A DNA stretch of 64,000 nt from an uncultured bacterium (GCA_905215385.1 CAJMPY010000001.1:121180-185179), one strand, 5' to 3'. Positions 42,153 through 51,640 are shown, counted from the first letter of the stretch. Notes: a model not told the origin generated them from the letters alone. Numbers and translations are program-made.

Positions 42153-43595
42153 TTAATGGGTAGGGTCAGCGGAATTAGTAGAGTCGGCAGGCACAATGCC
42201 AAGGATGTGCTCCAGGGTATCGAGCAGCTCATGCGGCATGGTCGACACCACATGAACCTCGGCGCCGCGACTGGTAAGGCTTGCGAGTAAATCGTCACGA
42301 TGATACTCGTCAAGCGTCATGCCGTCAGCGTTGAACATGAGCTTAGGCACAAAGAGCATAACCCCCGACAGATCTTGGGGCAGCTGCTCCAGAATGTCAC
42401 ACGCGACGATGAGGCCGGTCACGTCCACGTTGCCGCCAAAGTAGCGGTTCTTGATGGCTGTGACGGTGCCGGCGAGTCCCTGGGGCGACTCCACAAAGCG
42501 CGCCACGGTGTCGCGCGCGCTGGCGCCGGAGAGGCACAGAAGGCGCTGGTTGCGCTCGGCGATGGCCTCGCGAACGCGGCGCAGGCGCTCGGCATCGGCG
42601 GCGAGCACGTTGTCGGTCTCGTCCAGATAGGAGCGGATCATGCCGATGCCGTCGTAGTACTGCGGGTAGCCGTCGTAAAAGTCCGCCTCGGGTGGCTCGA
42701 TGCCGGCATCCAGGTAGAACTCGTCGCTCATCTGGAAGGTGTGGCGGCCAAAGCGCTCGAAGGCACGGTCCTGGAAGGGCCGGATCATGGCAATGGTCTC
42801 GCGCGCCAGCTCGGGCTTGTCGCTGTAGGACCAGCTAAAACGATTTTGATGCTTGGTAAAACCGAGCGGCACAATGCCCAGGCTTGTGATTTGCTCGTGC
42901 TCCTCGCAAAAGCGCAGGGTCTTTTCCAGCTCCTCGCCGTCGTTCATGCCGGGGCACAGCACGATCTGCGCGTGAATCTCGATGCCGGCGGCCATGATGG
43001 CCTCGAGCACGTCCATGCCGCGCTGGGCGTTGCGGCCCATCATGCGGCGGCGGACGTCGGGGCTCACGGCGTGGACCGACACGTTCATGGGGCTCATGTT
43101 GCGTTGGATGACGTTTTGCACGTCCTCGTCGGTGAGGTTTGTCAGCGTGACAAAGTTGCCCTGCAAAAAGCTTAGGCGGTAGTCATCATCGCGGATGTAG
43201 AGCGTGGAGCGTCCGCCCTTGGGCAGCATGGTCATAAAGCAGAACACGCAGGCGTTTACGCAGGTACGCATGCCATCGAAGATGGGACCATCGAACTCCA
43301 AGCCCCAGTCCTCGCCGGGAAAACGATCGAGCTCAACGGGGGTGACGGTATCGTCGCGCGGGTCGAAAACCTCCAACTCGACGGTGTCGTCATCGGCCTC
43401 CCAGAGCCACACGATCATATCGGTCAGCTGCTCGCCGTTGACCGTGAGCACGCGCATGCCCGGCTCGATACCCACATCCCATGCGGGCGATTCGGGGCGC
43501 ACGTTTTTAACGAGCGCGCCCTCACCCGGCTCGGGGTCGCGGCTGCGCCCGTAATCGGCCACCTCGGCGGCGTATGCGGGTACGGTCTGGTCCAT
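42153..43595 (-). CDS. DUF512 radical-SAM/PDZ protein
   Basis: The 480-aa protein starts with a PDZ-like domain (~25-75: VKNVRPESPAWDVGIEPGMR). A radical-SAM-type region with a CxxxCxxC in CVNACVFCFM (~110) and the C-terminal DUF512 domain (~250-470; CLSGASARDTVARFV) follow. The family is common in Firmicutes and Actinobacteria, often next to der, as here. A putative Fe-S oxidoreductase is as far as the sequence goes. It starts inside the last bases before the ispH stop boundary (43595 vs 43598), so it is probably translated after ispH. Confidence 0.85.
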   Translation of the reverse strand: MDQTVPAYAAEVADYGRSRDPEPGEGALVKNVRPESPAWDVGIEPGMRVLTVNGEQLTDMIVWLWEADDDTVELEVFDPRDDTVTPVELDRFPGEDWGLEFDGPIFDGMRTCVNACVFCFMTMLPKGGRSTLYIRDDDYRLSFLQGNFVTLTNLTDEDVQNVIQRNMSPMNVSVHAVSPDVRRRMMGRNAQRGMDVLEAIMAAGIEIHAQIVLCPGMNDGEELEKTLRFCEEHEQITSLGIVPLGFTKHQNRFSWSYSDKPELARETIAMIRPFQDRAFERFGRHTFQMSDEFYLDAGIEPPEADFYDGYPQYYDGIGMIRSYLDETDNVLAADAERLRRVREAIAERNQRLLCLSGASARDTVARFVESPQGLAGTVTAIKNRYFGGNVDVTGLIVACDILEQLPQDLSGVMLFVPKLMFNADGMTLDEYHRDDLLASLTSRGAEVHVVSTMPHELLDTLEHILGIVPADSTNSADPTH

Positions 43596-43597
43596 GA

Positions 43598-44497
43598 TTA
43601 GTGGCAAAGCTCCTTGATGCGCTCGACGGCGCGCTCGATGTGTTCTTGCGGGGTGGAGGCTCCGGCGGTGATGCCGATGTGGCGCGCGTCGGCAAACCAT
43701 GCAGCCTCGATCTCAGACGCCTCCTCGATGTGATGCGTGCGCTCGCATACATCGGCGCAGATCTGTGCCAGGCGGCGCGTGTTGCCGGAGTTTTTGCCGC
43801 CCACAACGACCATGCAATCACAGCGGTTGGCGAGGGTTGCCGCCGCCTGCTGGCGCTCGCTCGTGGCTGCGCAGATGGTGTTGATCACGCGCAGTTCCTG
43901 CACGCGTGGGGTGATGGAGGCCACAACCTCGGCCAGGTTCTGCGCGGTTTGGGTGGTCTGCACAACCAGGCCCACCTTGCCTTTGAGCGACAGCTCTTCG
44001 GCGCCGGCGGCACAGCTCACGACTTGAGCGTCATCGCCGGCGTGACCCAGGATGCCCTCAACCTCGGGGTGGCCCGGCTCGCCCACGACGAGCACGCGAT
44101 AGCCCTCGCGTACCAAGCGCTCGGCGGCCACGTGGACCTTCTTGACGTAGGGGCAGGTGGCATCGACCACGTCGAGGCCGCGCTCGCGAGCGGCTTCGAT
44201 CACCTGCGGCACTACGCCGTGCGCGCGAATGATCACGGTGCCCGATGCGGCATCGTCCAGGGTCTCGGCCAGACCGACGCCCGCCTCGGCAAGCTCGCGC
44301 ACCACGATGGGATTATGGATGAGCGGGCCCAGGGTGTGGACCTGAGCGTTCTCCCTCGCTTGCGGGGCGGCCGCCAATGCCATATCGAGCGCACGCTGCA
44401 CGCCGTAGCAGGTGCCGGCGTGGGCAGCGATTTCGATGGTGGGGGCGTCTGCCTTTCCGGCAACGGCCTCGACGGTATTCATGACATCCTCGACCAT
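43598..44497 (-). CDS. ispH: 4-hydroxy-3-methylbut-2-enyl diphosphate reductase
   Basis: IspH is the final enzyme of the MEP isoprenoid pathway, converting HMBPP to IPP and DMAPP with a 4Fe-4S cluster. Conserved cysteines occur in AGTCYGVQRA, DATCPYVKK and TICAATSERQ. The 299-aa length is slightly short but complete. The start may be ATG 44497 or ATG 44482; the latter has GAGG just upstream. It is 2 bases from plsC and 3 bases from DUF512 on the same strand. Confidence 0.94.
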   Translation of the reverse strand: MVEDVMNTVEAVAGKADAPTIEIAAHAGTCYGVQRALDMALAAAPQARENAQVHTLGPLIHNPIVVRELAEAGVGLAETLDDAASGTVIIRAHGVVPQVIEAARERGLDVVDATCPYVKKVHVAAERLVREGYRVLVVGEPGHPEVEGILGHAGDDAQVVSCAAGAEELSLKGKVGLVVQTTQTAQNLAEVVASITPRVQELRVINTICAATSERQQAAATLANRCDCMVVVGGKNSGNTRRLAQICADVCERTHHIEEASEIEAAWFADARHIGITAGASTPQEHIERAVERIKELCH

Positions 44498-44499
44498 GG

Positions 44500-45228
44500 C
44501 TAGAACCTACCCGGGTGCTCGGCGCACAGGTCATCGCGCATGGCGTAGACGCGGTTCATGGTCTCGGACTCAAACCATGCCAGGCGCTCCTTGCGCTTGA
44601 GCTCGGCCGGCGCATCGGATAGCGAGATGGCCTTGCCGGCACGGATCCAGCACTTTTTGGGGCGCATGATCTTTTTGCCCGCAGGCGTAATATCGGACCA
44701 GCCGCAGATGGCGAGCGGGTTGACGGGCGCCTTGCCCATCTGGGCGATAAGCGCAAAGCCGCCGTGGACCTCGGGTTTGATCTCGCGCGAGCGGATGCGC
44801 GTGCCCTCGGGGAAGATCAGGACGTCCTCGCCGCGCTGCAGCGCATGCTGGGCGGCGCGCAGGCACTTCATGTCGGCGGTGCCGCGCTCGACGGGAATAC
44901 CGCCCACGCGGCTAAAGGCCCAGCGCACGATCTTGCTCTTGGCGAACTCAGATTTAAAGATAGGGCGCACACGGCGGCCGCCGAAGAACAACGCCGTCTC
45001 AACGGCCAGCAACTCGGCCATTGAGGTGTGGTTGCAGATGACCACACTGCCGCGGCCTTCCTGGCGCTCAAACAGCAGGTCGCTGTCCTCGACCTTCCAG
45101 CGCCACATGAGCTTGGAGAAGACCCACAGGATGCCCATGACCACGGCGACGGTGCCGCGGATGAGCGCCGGGAACTCGGCGTAGGGGGCGTTGTAGTAAT
45201 CCTCGGGCGTCTGCTTAAACAGGCGCAT
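44500..45228 (-). CDS. plsC: 1-acyl-sn-glycerol-3-phosphate acyltransferase (PlsC-like)
   Basis: PlsC adds the second acyl chain to lysophosphatidate. The 242-aa protein has a membrane-associated N-terminus (~25-45), motif I NHTSMAE and motif III FPEGTRIRS; KAPVNPLAI is motif IV. The canonical motif I is NHxSxxD (H-X4-D); here the aspartate is replaced by glutamate (H-X4-E). Either this change is tolerated or the enzyme has a different acyl acceptor. It is 3 bases from cmk upstream and 2 bases from ispH downstream. Confidence 0.88.
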   Translation of the reverse strand: MRLFKQTPEDYYNAPYAEFPALIRGTVAVVMGILWVFSKLMWRWKVEDSDLLFERQEGRGSVVICNHTSMAELLAVETALFFGGRRVRPIFKSEFAKSKIVRWAFSRVGGIPVERGTADMKCLRAAQHALQRGEDVLIFPEGTRIRSREIKPEVHGGFALIAQMGKAPVNPLAICGWSDITPAGKKIMRPKKCWIRAGKAISLSDAPAELKRKERLAWFESETMNRVYAMRDDLCAEHPGRF

Positions 45229-45231
45229 GGG

Positions 45232-45918
45232 CTACCTCCTTTGGTTGATGAGGTCCTCGATTATCGAGACGACCTCGTCGATGGTGTGGGCGGTGGAGTC
45301 GACGTGCACGGCGTCCTCGGCGGGAACGAGCGGCGCGACCTCGCGGCTGCTGTCGAGCTTATCGCGCTGCTTGAGGGCGTCGAGGGTCTCGTCGACCTCG
45401 GCCTCGAGCTGCTCGGTGGTAAGCGGCTGGGCGTCGTTTTGGTGGCGCTGCAGCACGCGGCGACGGGCGCGTTCGCGCGGGTCGGCGGTCAGGAACACCT
45501 TGACCTGCGCGTTGGGGAATACGACGGTGCCGATGTCGCGACCCTCGGCGACGATGTCGCGGTCCTCGGCGGCGCGGCGTTGGTGGATGAGCATGGCCGC
45601 GCGCACGCCCGGGTAGGCCGAGACCTTGGACACGTTGGCGTCGACCTGCGGGGTGCGGATGGCAGCCGATGCGTCCTGGCCGTCGATGGTCAGGCGCGTG
45701 TCCTCGCCGGTGCCGTTGGTAAAGCGAATCTCGATCTGCTCGGCGAGGGCGTCGATGGCCGCTTCGTCGTCCAGGTCGATGCCGCGGTCGAGCGCGGCGA
45801 AGGTGACGGCGCGATACATGGCGCCCGTGTCGAGCTTGTTAAAGCCCAGCTGGCGGGCAATCTCCTTGGCGATGGTGGACTTGCCGGAACCGGCGGGGCC
45901 GTCGATGGCGACGATCAT
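45232..45918 (-). CDS. cmk: Cytidylate kinase
   Basis: Cmk phosphorylates CMP and dCMP. The 228-aa protein begins MIVAIDGPAGSGKSTIAK (P-loop ~7-14), followed by LDTGAMYRAVTFAAL and the lid region EGRDIGTVVFPNA and RERARRRVLQ. The length is normal for bacterial Cmk. Downstream plsC and ispH follow tightly. Upstream, rluB ends 66 bases away. The cmk-plsC-ispH-der order is shared with many Gram-positive genomes. Confidence 0.95.
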   Translation of the reverse strand: MIVAIDGPAGSGKSTIAKEIARQLGFNKLDTGAMYRAVTFAALDRGIDLDDEAAIDALAEQIEIRFTNGTGEDTRLTIDGQDASAAIRTPQVDANVSKVSAYPGVRAAMLIHQRRAAEDRDIVAEGRDIGTVVFPNAQVKVFLTADPRERARRRVLQRHQNDAQPLTTEQLEAEVDETLDALKQRDKLDSSREVAPLVPAEDAVHVDSTAHTIDEVVSIIEDLINQRR

Positions 45919-45984
45919 GCAGTGCTTCCTTTCGATGGTTGACGTGCTGGTATGGTTCGCGGGCGCTGGGGCGCGGCGGGTTGC

Positions 45985-46950
45985 CTAGCCTGTGTAGCGC
46001 TCGCGGTAGGTGTTGCGCTTGGGTGCGGAGCCGTGGCTGCCGTGGTGACGTGTGCGGCTGGCGGTCGTGTCTTGGGGCTTGCCACCGTTGCGCTTGGCGC
46101 TCGCCTGCTTGGGCGGGATGCCGCCGGTCTTGAGGATCTGCACCTCGCGGTCGGTGAGCTCGCGCCACGAGCCTTTGGCCACGTCCTTGAGCTCCAGGCC
46201 GGCAAAGTTGCAGCGGTGCAGACGGATCACCGGATGGTGTATCTTGCTCAGCATGCGCTTGACCTGGTTCTTGCGGCCCTCGCGGATGATGACCTCCACG
46301 GCGGTGGTGCCAGGTTTGACGCCTTGCGGGGCAACGGCCTCGGCCTCGCGCGCATTAATGACGCGGCAGATCGCCGGCTGGCACAGACCGTCGTCGAGCT
46401 CGATGCCGCGGCGGAGTGGTTCCAAGTCACGGTCGGACAGCTTCCCGTCCACAAGCGCCTGGTAGGTCTTGTAGACGTGCTTGCTGGGGTGCAGCAGGTC
46501 CTGCGACAGGTCGCCGTCGGTGGTAAAGAGCAAAAGGCCCGTGGTGTCGCGGTCCAGGCGACCCACCGGGAAGAGCCCCGGAAAGCGGTCGCGCGGGACC
46601 AGATCGGCCACGCAAGGGCGCTCCTGCGGATCGCTCATGGTGGTGAGGTAGCCCGTCGGCTTGTAAAGCATCAGGTACACGGCGCCCTGGTTGAGCTTGA
46701 CGGGCATGCCGTCGACCTCGATATGGTCGCGGTCCACATCGACCTTGGTACCCAGCTCGATCGCGACCTCGCCGTTGACGGTCACGCGGCCGGCGGTCAT
46801 CAGATCCTCAGAGCCGCGGCGGCTCGCCACGCCCGCGCGCGCCAAAAAGCGCTGCAGGCGCATGGTGTGCGGGTAGACGGGCTGGGCGTCGGTGGCGGGC
46901 ACTGCGCTGCCCATGGCACGCGTCTCCCCTACTTCGTTAGTCCTCGTCAT
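45985..46950 (-). CDS. rluB: 23S rRNA pseudouridine synthase RluB-type
   Basis: The 321-aa enzyme has an N-terminal S4 RNA-binding domain (~30-80: MRLQRFLARAGVASRRGSEDLM) and the pseudouridine synthase fold with the catalytic aspartate in VGRLDRDTTGLLLF. REGRKNQVKRMLSKIHHPVIRLHR is the RsuA/RluB/E/F family signature. A basic C-terminal tail (~280-321) follows. ATG 46950 is chosen because GGAGG is upstream; it overlaps the end of scpB by 14 bases. The scpA-scpB-rluB order is conserved in Gram-positive bacteria. Confidence 0.94.
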   Translation of the reverse strand: MTRTNEVGETRAMGSAVPATDAQPVYPHTMRLQRFLARAGVASRRGSEDLMTAGRVTVNGEVAIELGTKVDVDRDHIEVDGMPVKLNQGAVYLMLYKPTGYLTTMSDPQERPCVADLVPRDRFPGLFPVGRLDRDTTGLLLFTTDGDLSQDLLHPSKHVYKTYQALVDGKLSDRDLEPLRRGIELDDGLCQPAICRVINAREAEAVAPQGVKPGTTAVEVIIREGRKNQVKRMLSKIHHPVIRLHRCNFAGLELKDVAKGSWRELTDREVQILKTGGIPPKQASAKRNGGKPQDTTASRTRHHGSHGSAPKRNTYRERYTG

Positions 46951-47665
46951 GTAAATCCTCCGAGGTCTCGCCGACGACCAGGGATTCCAAGTCCTCGACT
47001 GCCTCAACATCTTCAACATCGGTATCGAGCAGTTCGCGCTCTTCGTCCAGGTCCTCGGCCTGCTCCTCGAGCGTGGACTGAATGCTGCGGCCGCTCAGGC
47101 GCTCGCGGATAAACTGGCGCGATTGCTCGTCGGGGGCAAACTGCTCCAGATCGGGCAGGTCGCGGGTGGAGCGCAGGCCGAACTTTTCCAAGAAGGCGTT
47201 GGTCGTGCCATAGATGATGGCCTGACCGCGCTCGGGGTCGCGACCGAGCTCGCGCACCAGACCCTTGTCCACGAGCGACGCGATGACGCCGTCGGAGTTG
47301 ACGCCGCGGATGCCCTTGACCACCTCGCGCGTGACGGGCTGGTGGTAGGCGATGACGGCCAGGGTCTCAAGCGCCGCCTGCGACAGCTTTTGCGTGTCCC
47401 AACTCAGGACATAAGCCTCGACCACGTCGTGGTAGGCGGGGTGCGTAAACAGGCGCCAGCCGCCGGCGACCTCGCGCAGCTGAAAGCCACGATTGGCCTC
47501 CTCGTACTCAACCTTGAGCTCGGCCAAAAGCGACGCGCACTCGCCCGGGGCGATATCCAGCGCACCTGCCAGCGCGGGTGCGCTTACGGGATCGCTCGAC
47601 ACCAGCAACAGCGCCTCGAGGGCGCCTTTGAGGCTGTTTGCCTCCAGCGTGGAAAGGGTTGACAT
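46937..47665 (-). CDS. scpB: Segregation and condensation protein B
   Basis: ScpB is a winged-helix kleisin partner that, with ScpA and SMC, forms the bacterial condensin. The 242-aa protein has the core (~10-175) with LEALLLVSSDPVSAPALAG, ALETLAVIAYHQPVTR and RGVNSDGVI, then an acidic C-terminal extension (~180-242). SMC is not in the window. It overlaps rluB by 14 bases downstream and is 12 bases from scpA. Confidence 0.95.
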   Translation of the reverse strand: MSTLSTLEANSLKGALEALLLVSSDPVSAPALAGALDIAPGECASLLAELKVEYEEANRGFQLREVAGGWRLFTHPAYHDVVEAYVLSWDTQKLSQAALETLAVIAYHQPVTREVVKGIRGVNSDGVIASLVDKGLVRELGRDPERGQAIIYGTTNAFLEKFGLRSTRDLPDLEQFAPDEQSRQFIRERLSGRSIQSTLEEQAEDLDEERELLDTDVEDVEAVEDLESLVVGETSEDLHDED

Positions 47666-47677
47666 GGTTGGTCGCTC

Positions 47678-48487
47678 CTATTCGGTGAGCTCGGGGCCCT
47701 CGCCGGGTACGTATGCCTCGGCGCCCTCGACGCGGTTGATTTGAATGGTTCCGAAGATTTCGTCCTGGCTCAGCGTAAGCGAGCCGCGCTTGGCGAGCTC
47801 GAGCATGGCCAGGAAGGTGACGACGAGCTGCTCGGTGGTGGCGTCGCCGTCCAAGAGCTCGCGGAAGGTGCAGGTTTGATGCGCCATGGTAAAGCGGTCG
47901 ACCGAGGCCACCGTCAAGTCGAGCGGCACGCGATGAGGTGCCACGTGCTCGGCCTCCAGCAGGAAGGTCTGGCGTTTGCCGTCCAGGTCGGCGCAGATGA
48001 CGGCGAGGCCGCGCAGGGTAATGCCGGCCAGATAGTCGGGCATAAGGCCTAGGAACTCGGGGTCGGGGCCGGCCACGCGCGGATGCATGCGGCTCTCGGC
48101 CTGCATACGCGCGCCAAGGGCTGCCGCCGCGCCCTTAAACTGCTTATAGGCGATCAGGCGCTGAATCAGGACCTCGCGCAGGGCGTCGCCGTCGAGCGCG
48201 CTGAGTTCCTCGAGGTCTTCATCGTCCCCGTCATCGTCGACTGTCTTGCGCGGGGCCTCCTGGGGCACCAGCGAGGCGGCCTTGATGTCCAAAAGAGTTG
48301 CCGCGACCAGCAAAAAGTCGCTCGCCACGTCCAGGTCCAGCGCCTCGATGCGCTCGGCCTCGGAAAGGTATTGCTCGGCTACCTCGCTGATCGAGATGGC
48401 ACCGATATCAACTTTTTGGCGGGTTACCAGCTGCAGCAGCAGGTCGAACGGTCCACTGTAGACCTGCGTCGACACGCGATACGACAT
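47678..48487 (-). CDS. scpA: Segregation and condensation protein A
   Basis: ScpA is the kleisin subunit linking the SMC heads. The 269-aa protein starts YRVSTQVYSGPFDLLLQLVTRQKVDIGAISISEV, the classic N-terminal SMC-neck-binding segment, with a low-complexity middle and a C-terminal winged helix (~200-260; FLAMLELAKRGSLTLSQDEIFGTI). It precedes scpB by 12 bases, so the complex partners are made together. Confidence 0.95.
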   Translation of the reverse strand: MSYRVSTQVYSGPFDLLLQLVTRQKVDIGAISISEVAEQYLSEAERIEALDLDVASDFLLVAATLLDIKAASLVPQEAPRKTVDDDGDDEDLEELSALDGDALREVLIQRLIAYKQFKGAAAALGARMQAESRMHPRVAGPDPEFLGLMPDYLAGITLRGLAVICADLDGKRQTFLLEAEHVAPHRVPLDLTVASVDRFTMAHQTCTFRELLDGDATTEQLVVTFLAMLELAKRGSLTLSQDEIFGTIQINRVEGAEAYVPGEGPELTE

Positions 48488-48571
48488 CTTCGACCTCCTT
48501 TGACGGCGCCTTCGCGGCGCGGTTTGGGTGCATGTTGCGACCGTTTTGCACGGTCGACCTGTAAGTTTACC

Positions 48572-49255
48572 TTAGATGCCGGCGATTGCGAAGTTGAGCA
48601 GCCACTCGGCCAGCGGATACACGGTAACGTCGAAATACCGTCCGATCACGTCGATGCCGGTCCACATGGGCAGCAGATACAGCACTAGGATGAGGATGGG
48701 CATGGCGTATTGCTGCAGGCGGTAGTAGTTGGTGAGCGCCTTGCCCTTGAGGAACGGCACGATGATCGATGAGCCGTCGAGCGGCGGGATCGGGATGAGG
48801 TTAAAGAACGCGAGCGACAGGTTGACCACGATAAACGTGGCGCCAAAGTTCATGATTTGGGACGCCACGGCAAAGGACATGCTGGTGTAGAGATTGCCGT
48901 ATGTCGCGTGCATGAGGGCGGCTGCGAGACACGCGAGTGCGATGTTCGATGCAGGGCCGGCTGCGCTCACCAGCACCTCGTCGCGCTTGGGGTGCTTGAG
49001 GTTGTTGAGGTAGACGGGCACGGGCTTGGCGAAGGCGAACACCGGACCGCCGGCGGCAAGCATCAGCAGCGGCAAGATGACGGTGCCGAACGGGTCGATG
49101 TGGTTGAGCGGGTTGAGCGAGACGCGGCCGCGCGAGCGCGCCGTTTTGTCGCCGAGCGCCCAGGCCGCGGCGGCGTGCGCACTCTCGTGGATGACGATGC
49201 CAACGATGACGGCGACAGCGCTCGCGAGCAGGTTCATAAAGTAGCTGCTGGACAT
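48572..49255 (-). CDS. Site-2-type M50 membrane metalloprotease
   Basis: The 227-aa protein has about five transmembrane helices. The zinc motif HESAH (in GIVIHESAHAAAAWALGD, ~20-37) and a C-terminal PLDG motif (PIPPLDGSSI) are those of the M50B rhomboid-like site-2 proteases (the 'site-2 protease family protein' group). Substrates are unknown. It lies 84 bases from scpA and 9 bases after the small membrane protein gene upstream. Confidence 0.9.
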   Translation of the reverse strand: MSSSYFMNLLASAVAVIVGIVIHESAHAAAAWALGDKTARSRGRVSLNPLNHIDPFGTVILPLLMLAAGGPVFAFAKPVPVYLNNLKHPKRDEVLVSAAGPASNIALACLAAALMHATYGNLYTSMSFAVASQIMNFGATFIVVNLSLAFFNLIPIPPLDGSSIIVPFLKGKALTNYYRLQQYAMPILILVLYLLPMWTGIDVIGRYFDVTVYPLAEWLLNFAIAGI

Positions 49256-49264
49256 GTCGACCCC

Positions 49265-49561
49265 CTAGCGGACGCGGCGCGAGGCACGCGTGAGCAGGTA
49301 GTCGGCCACAAACAGGATGACGGCGACGATGGCGTAATCCAGACGGAACACGCCGCCAAAAGGCGATGTGATGACGCCGTAGCCGGCGATGGCACCCGGC
49401 AGCGCGCGAGAAAGCTCAACGACAAAGCCAACGATTTGCAACTTGGCGGTGAGGCCGCTAAAGCACAGCAGCACGGTCATCGCGCTCATAAAGATGCCGC
49501 AGATGCGACAGGCGATGGCGATGATGCTCATCGCCACGGCAGCGGCCTTACGAGAGTTCAC
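49265..49561 (-). CDS. Small membrane protein
   Basis: This 98-aa protein has about three hydrophobic segments (AMSIIAIACRICGIFMSAMTV, IVGFVVELSRALPGAIAGYG and YAIVAVILFVADYLL). I do not recognise a family. GTG 49561 is the chosen start: GAGGAG lies 6 bases upstream, and it overlaps the end of the ABC-F gene by 14 bases, indicating translational coupling. A longer upstream reading frame would lie inside the ABC-F gene. Function unknown. Confidence 0.6.
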   Translation of the reverse strand: MNSRKAAAVAMSIIAIACRICGIFMSAMTVLLCFSGLTAKLQIVGFVVELSRALPGAIAGYGVITSPFGGVFRLDYAIVAVILFVADYLLTRASRRVR

Positions 49562-51581
49562 GCGCGGTCTCCTCTTCGATCTGGGTGGAAAGCTCCAGCC
49601 ATTCGTCCTCGAGCTTGGGCAGCTCTTGCTTAAGGCCGTTATATTCCCCCAGCGCGGCGTTGAACTTGTCTTGATCGGCATAAAGCTCTTCGCTTGCCAT
49701 CAATTCCATAAGCTCGTCATAGCGGGCGCGCTTTTTGTCGAGTTCCGTCTCGATCTTCTTGAGCTGGTTGCGCACGCCCTTGAGCTTTTTGTTGAGCGCG
49801 GCACGGGCCTGGGCCTCGGCGCGCTTTTGCTCCTTGGTCTTTTTGCCCTCGGCAGGCTTAGGCGCCGCGGCGGGGGTGTCGGCCTGGGCGGCGCTTGCCT
49901 TGGCGGACTTGGTCGTGGCCGGCGCGCTCTCCGTGGACGCCTCGGCGGCGGCGCGGGCTGCGAGGTCCTCGCGCTTGTAGAGGTAGTAGTCGTAGTCGCC
50001 GTCGTAGACCGTGACTTGTCCGTCGCGGATGTCGATGACGCGGTTGGCCACGGCGCGTACCAGGTGCTCGTCGTGGCTGATTAGCACGATGGTACCGGGG
50101 AAGTTTTGCAGGGCGTTCTCGAGCATGTCCACCGAGTCGATGTCCAGGTGGTTGGTGGGCTCGTCCAGGCACAGGAGCGCCTCGGGTGCTACGAGCATCT
50201 TGGCAAGCGCCAGACGCGCCTTTTCGCCGCCGGAGAGGACGCGAACCTGCTTTTCGATTGCGTCGTTGTCGCTAAACAGGAAGGCGCCCAGCAGGCTGCG
50301 CTGCTGCGGCACGGTCCACTTGGGCGTGACGGTGTCAATCTCTTGCAGGACGGTATTGGACTCGGTCATGCCCTCGAGTGCGTGCTGGGCGTAGTAGGCT
50401 ACGCCTGCGTTGGTGCCCAGGTCCCGGGTGCCGGTGGTGGGCGGCTCCAGTCCGGCGATGATCTTCATGAGCGTGGACTTGCCGGCGCCGTTGGGGCCGA
50501 CGAGCGCCACGTGCTCGCCGCGGTAGAGCTTGAGGTCGATATCGCTGTAGATGTGTTTGTTGCCGTAGGACTTGGAGACGCCCTCCAGGCCCACGACCAT
50601 ATCGCCGGAGCGCGGTGGGTCAGGGAACTTAAAGTCGATGTGCTTGTGGCCCTCGGGCAGGATGACGAGCTCCTTTTTGATCTGCTCGATCTTGCGGATG
50701 CGCTCCTGAGCCTGGGCAGCCTTGGTGGGCTTGTAGCGGAACTTGTCAACGAAGACCTGCATATGGGCGATGTCGCGCTCCTGGGCGGCGCGCTTGGCGC
50801 GCATCTGCTCCAGGTTGTCCTCGCGCTGCTTGAGGTAGCTGCTGTAGTTGCCGGTGTAGGTGGTCACGCGGCGGTTTTCGAGAGCGGCGACATGGTCGAC
50901 GCAGGCGTCCATAAAGGCGCGGTCGTGGCTGACGATGAGGACGGCGCCGTCGTAGTTGGCGATAAAGCCACGCAGCCACTGGACGCTTTCGAGGTCCAGG
51001 TGGTTAGTGGGCTCGTCCAGAAGCAGCAGGTCGGGATGACGCAGAAAGAGCTTGGCGAGCGCGATGCGCATCTGCCAGCCGCCCGAGAACTCGGAGCATG
51101 GGCGTTCAAAGTCGGTGACCTTGAAGCCCAGGCCGGACAGGATCTTGCGGGCGTTGCTCTCGAGCTCGTAGCCGCCCAGGTGCTCAAAGCGGTCCTGGAC
51201 CTGGCCGTACTCATTGAGGAGTGCGTCGACGTCCTTGCCCTGCTCGGAGAGCTCGGTGATTTGGGCCTGCAGCTCGTTAGCGCGCTCGCCCATACGGCGG
51301 ATTTCCTTGGCGGCGGCCATGACCTCGGCGAGGATGGTGGTGTCCTTTTGTTCCAGATTAGTTTCCTGCTCTAGGTAGCCCACCTGGCAGTCCTTTGCGT
51401 ACTGGACCTGGCCGGAGTCGGGACTGTCGATGCCCATGATGATTTTGAGCATGGTGGTTTTGCCGGCGCCGTTGGGGCCCACGAGCGCGAAGCGCTCGCC
51501 GGGGTTGATCTGGAAGGACGCGCCGCTAAAGAGGACGCGTGCGCCGAAGCTTTTTTCGATCTTGTCGACCAGGAGGATCAT
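49548..51581 (-). CDS. ABC-F family ATP-binding protein
   Basis: The 677-aa protein has two ABC ATPase domains. Walker A motifs are GPNGAGKTT (~35) and GPNGAGKST (~372), signatures FSGGWQ and LSGGEKARLALAK, and the linker contains TNYSSYLKQRED-like sequence. It has no membrane domain. A Lys/Glu-rich C-terminal coiled coil (~590-677) and an Ala/Pro-rich spacer identify the ABC-F group (Uup/YdiF/EttA relatives), which act on ribosomes. The exact paralogue cannot be fixed. A tRNA cluster follows upstream of its start. Confidence 0.92.
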   Translation of the reverse strand: MILLVDKIEKSFGARVLFSGASFQINPGERFALVGPNGAGKTTMLKIIMGIDSPDSGQVQYAKDCQVGYLEQETNLEQKDTTILAEVMAAAKEIRRMGERANELQAQITELSEQGKDVDALLNEYGQVQDRFEHLGGYELESNARKILSGLGFKVTDFERPCSEFSGGWQMRIALAKLFLRHPDLLLLDEPTNHLDLESVQWLRGFIANYDGAVLIVSHDRAFMDACVDHVAALENRRVTTYTGNYSSYLKQREDNLEQMRAKRAAQERDIAHMQVFVDKFRYKPTKAAQAQERIRKIEQIKKELVILPEGHKHIDFKFPDPPRSGDMVVGLEGVSKSYGNKHIYSDIDLKLYRGEHVALVGPNGAGKSTLMKIIAGLEPPTTGTRDLGTNAGVAYYAQHALEGMTESNTVLQEIDTVTPKWTVPQQRSLLGAFLFSDNDAIEKQVRVLSGGEKARLALAKMLVAPEALLCLDEPTNHLDIDSVDMLENALQNFPGTIVLISHDEHLVRAVANRVIDIRDGQVTVYDGDYDYYLYKREDLAARAAAEASTESAPATTKSAKASAAQADTPAAAPKPAEGKKTKEQKRAEAQARAALNKKLKGVRNQLKKIETELDKKRARYDELMELMASEELYADQDKFNAALGEYNGLKQELPKLEDEWLELSTQIEEETARELS

Positions 51582-51611
51582 GGTGCCGCCTTTGACCTTG
51601 TGTGCCTATAT

Positions 51612-51640
51612 GAAAAAAGGCCCCAACTTGCGTTGGAGCC
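51612..51640 (-). terminator. tRNA-Ala terminator, copy 1
   Basis: On the minus strand GGCTCCAAC-GCAA-GTTGGGGCC, followed by TTTTTT, forms a strong terminator. Confidence 0.85.
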
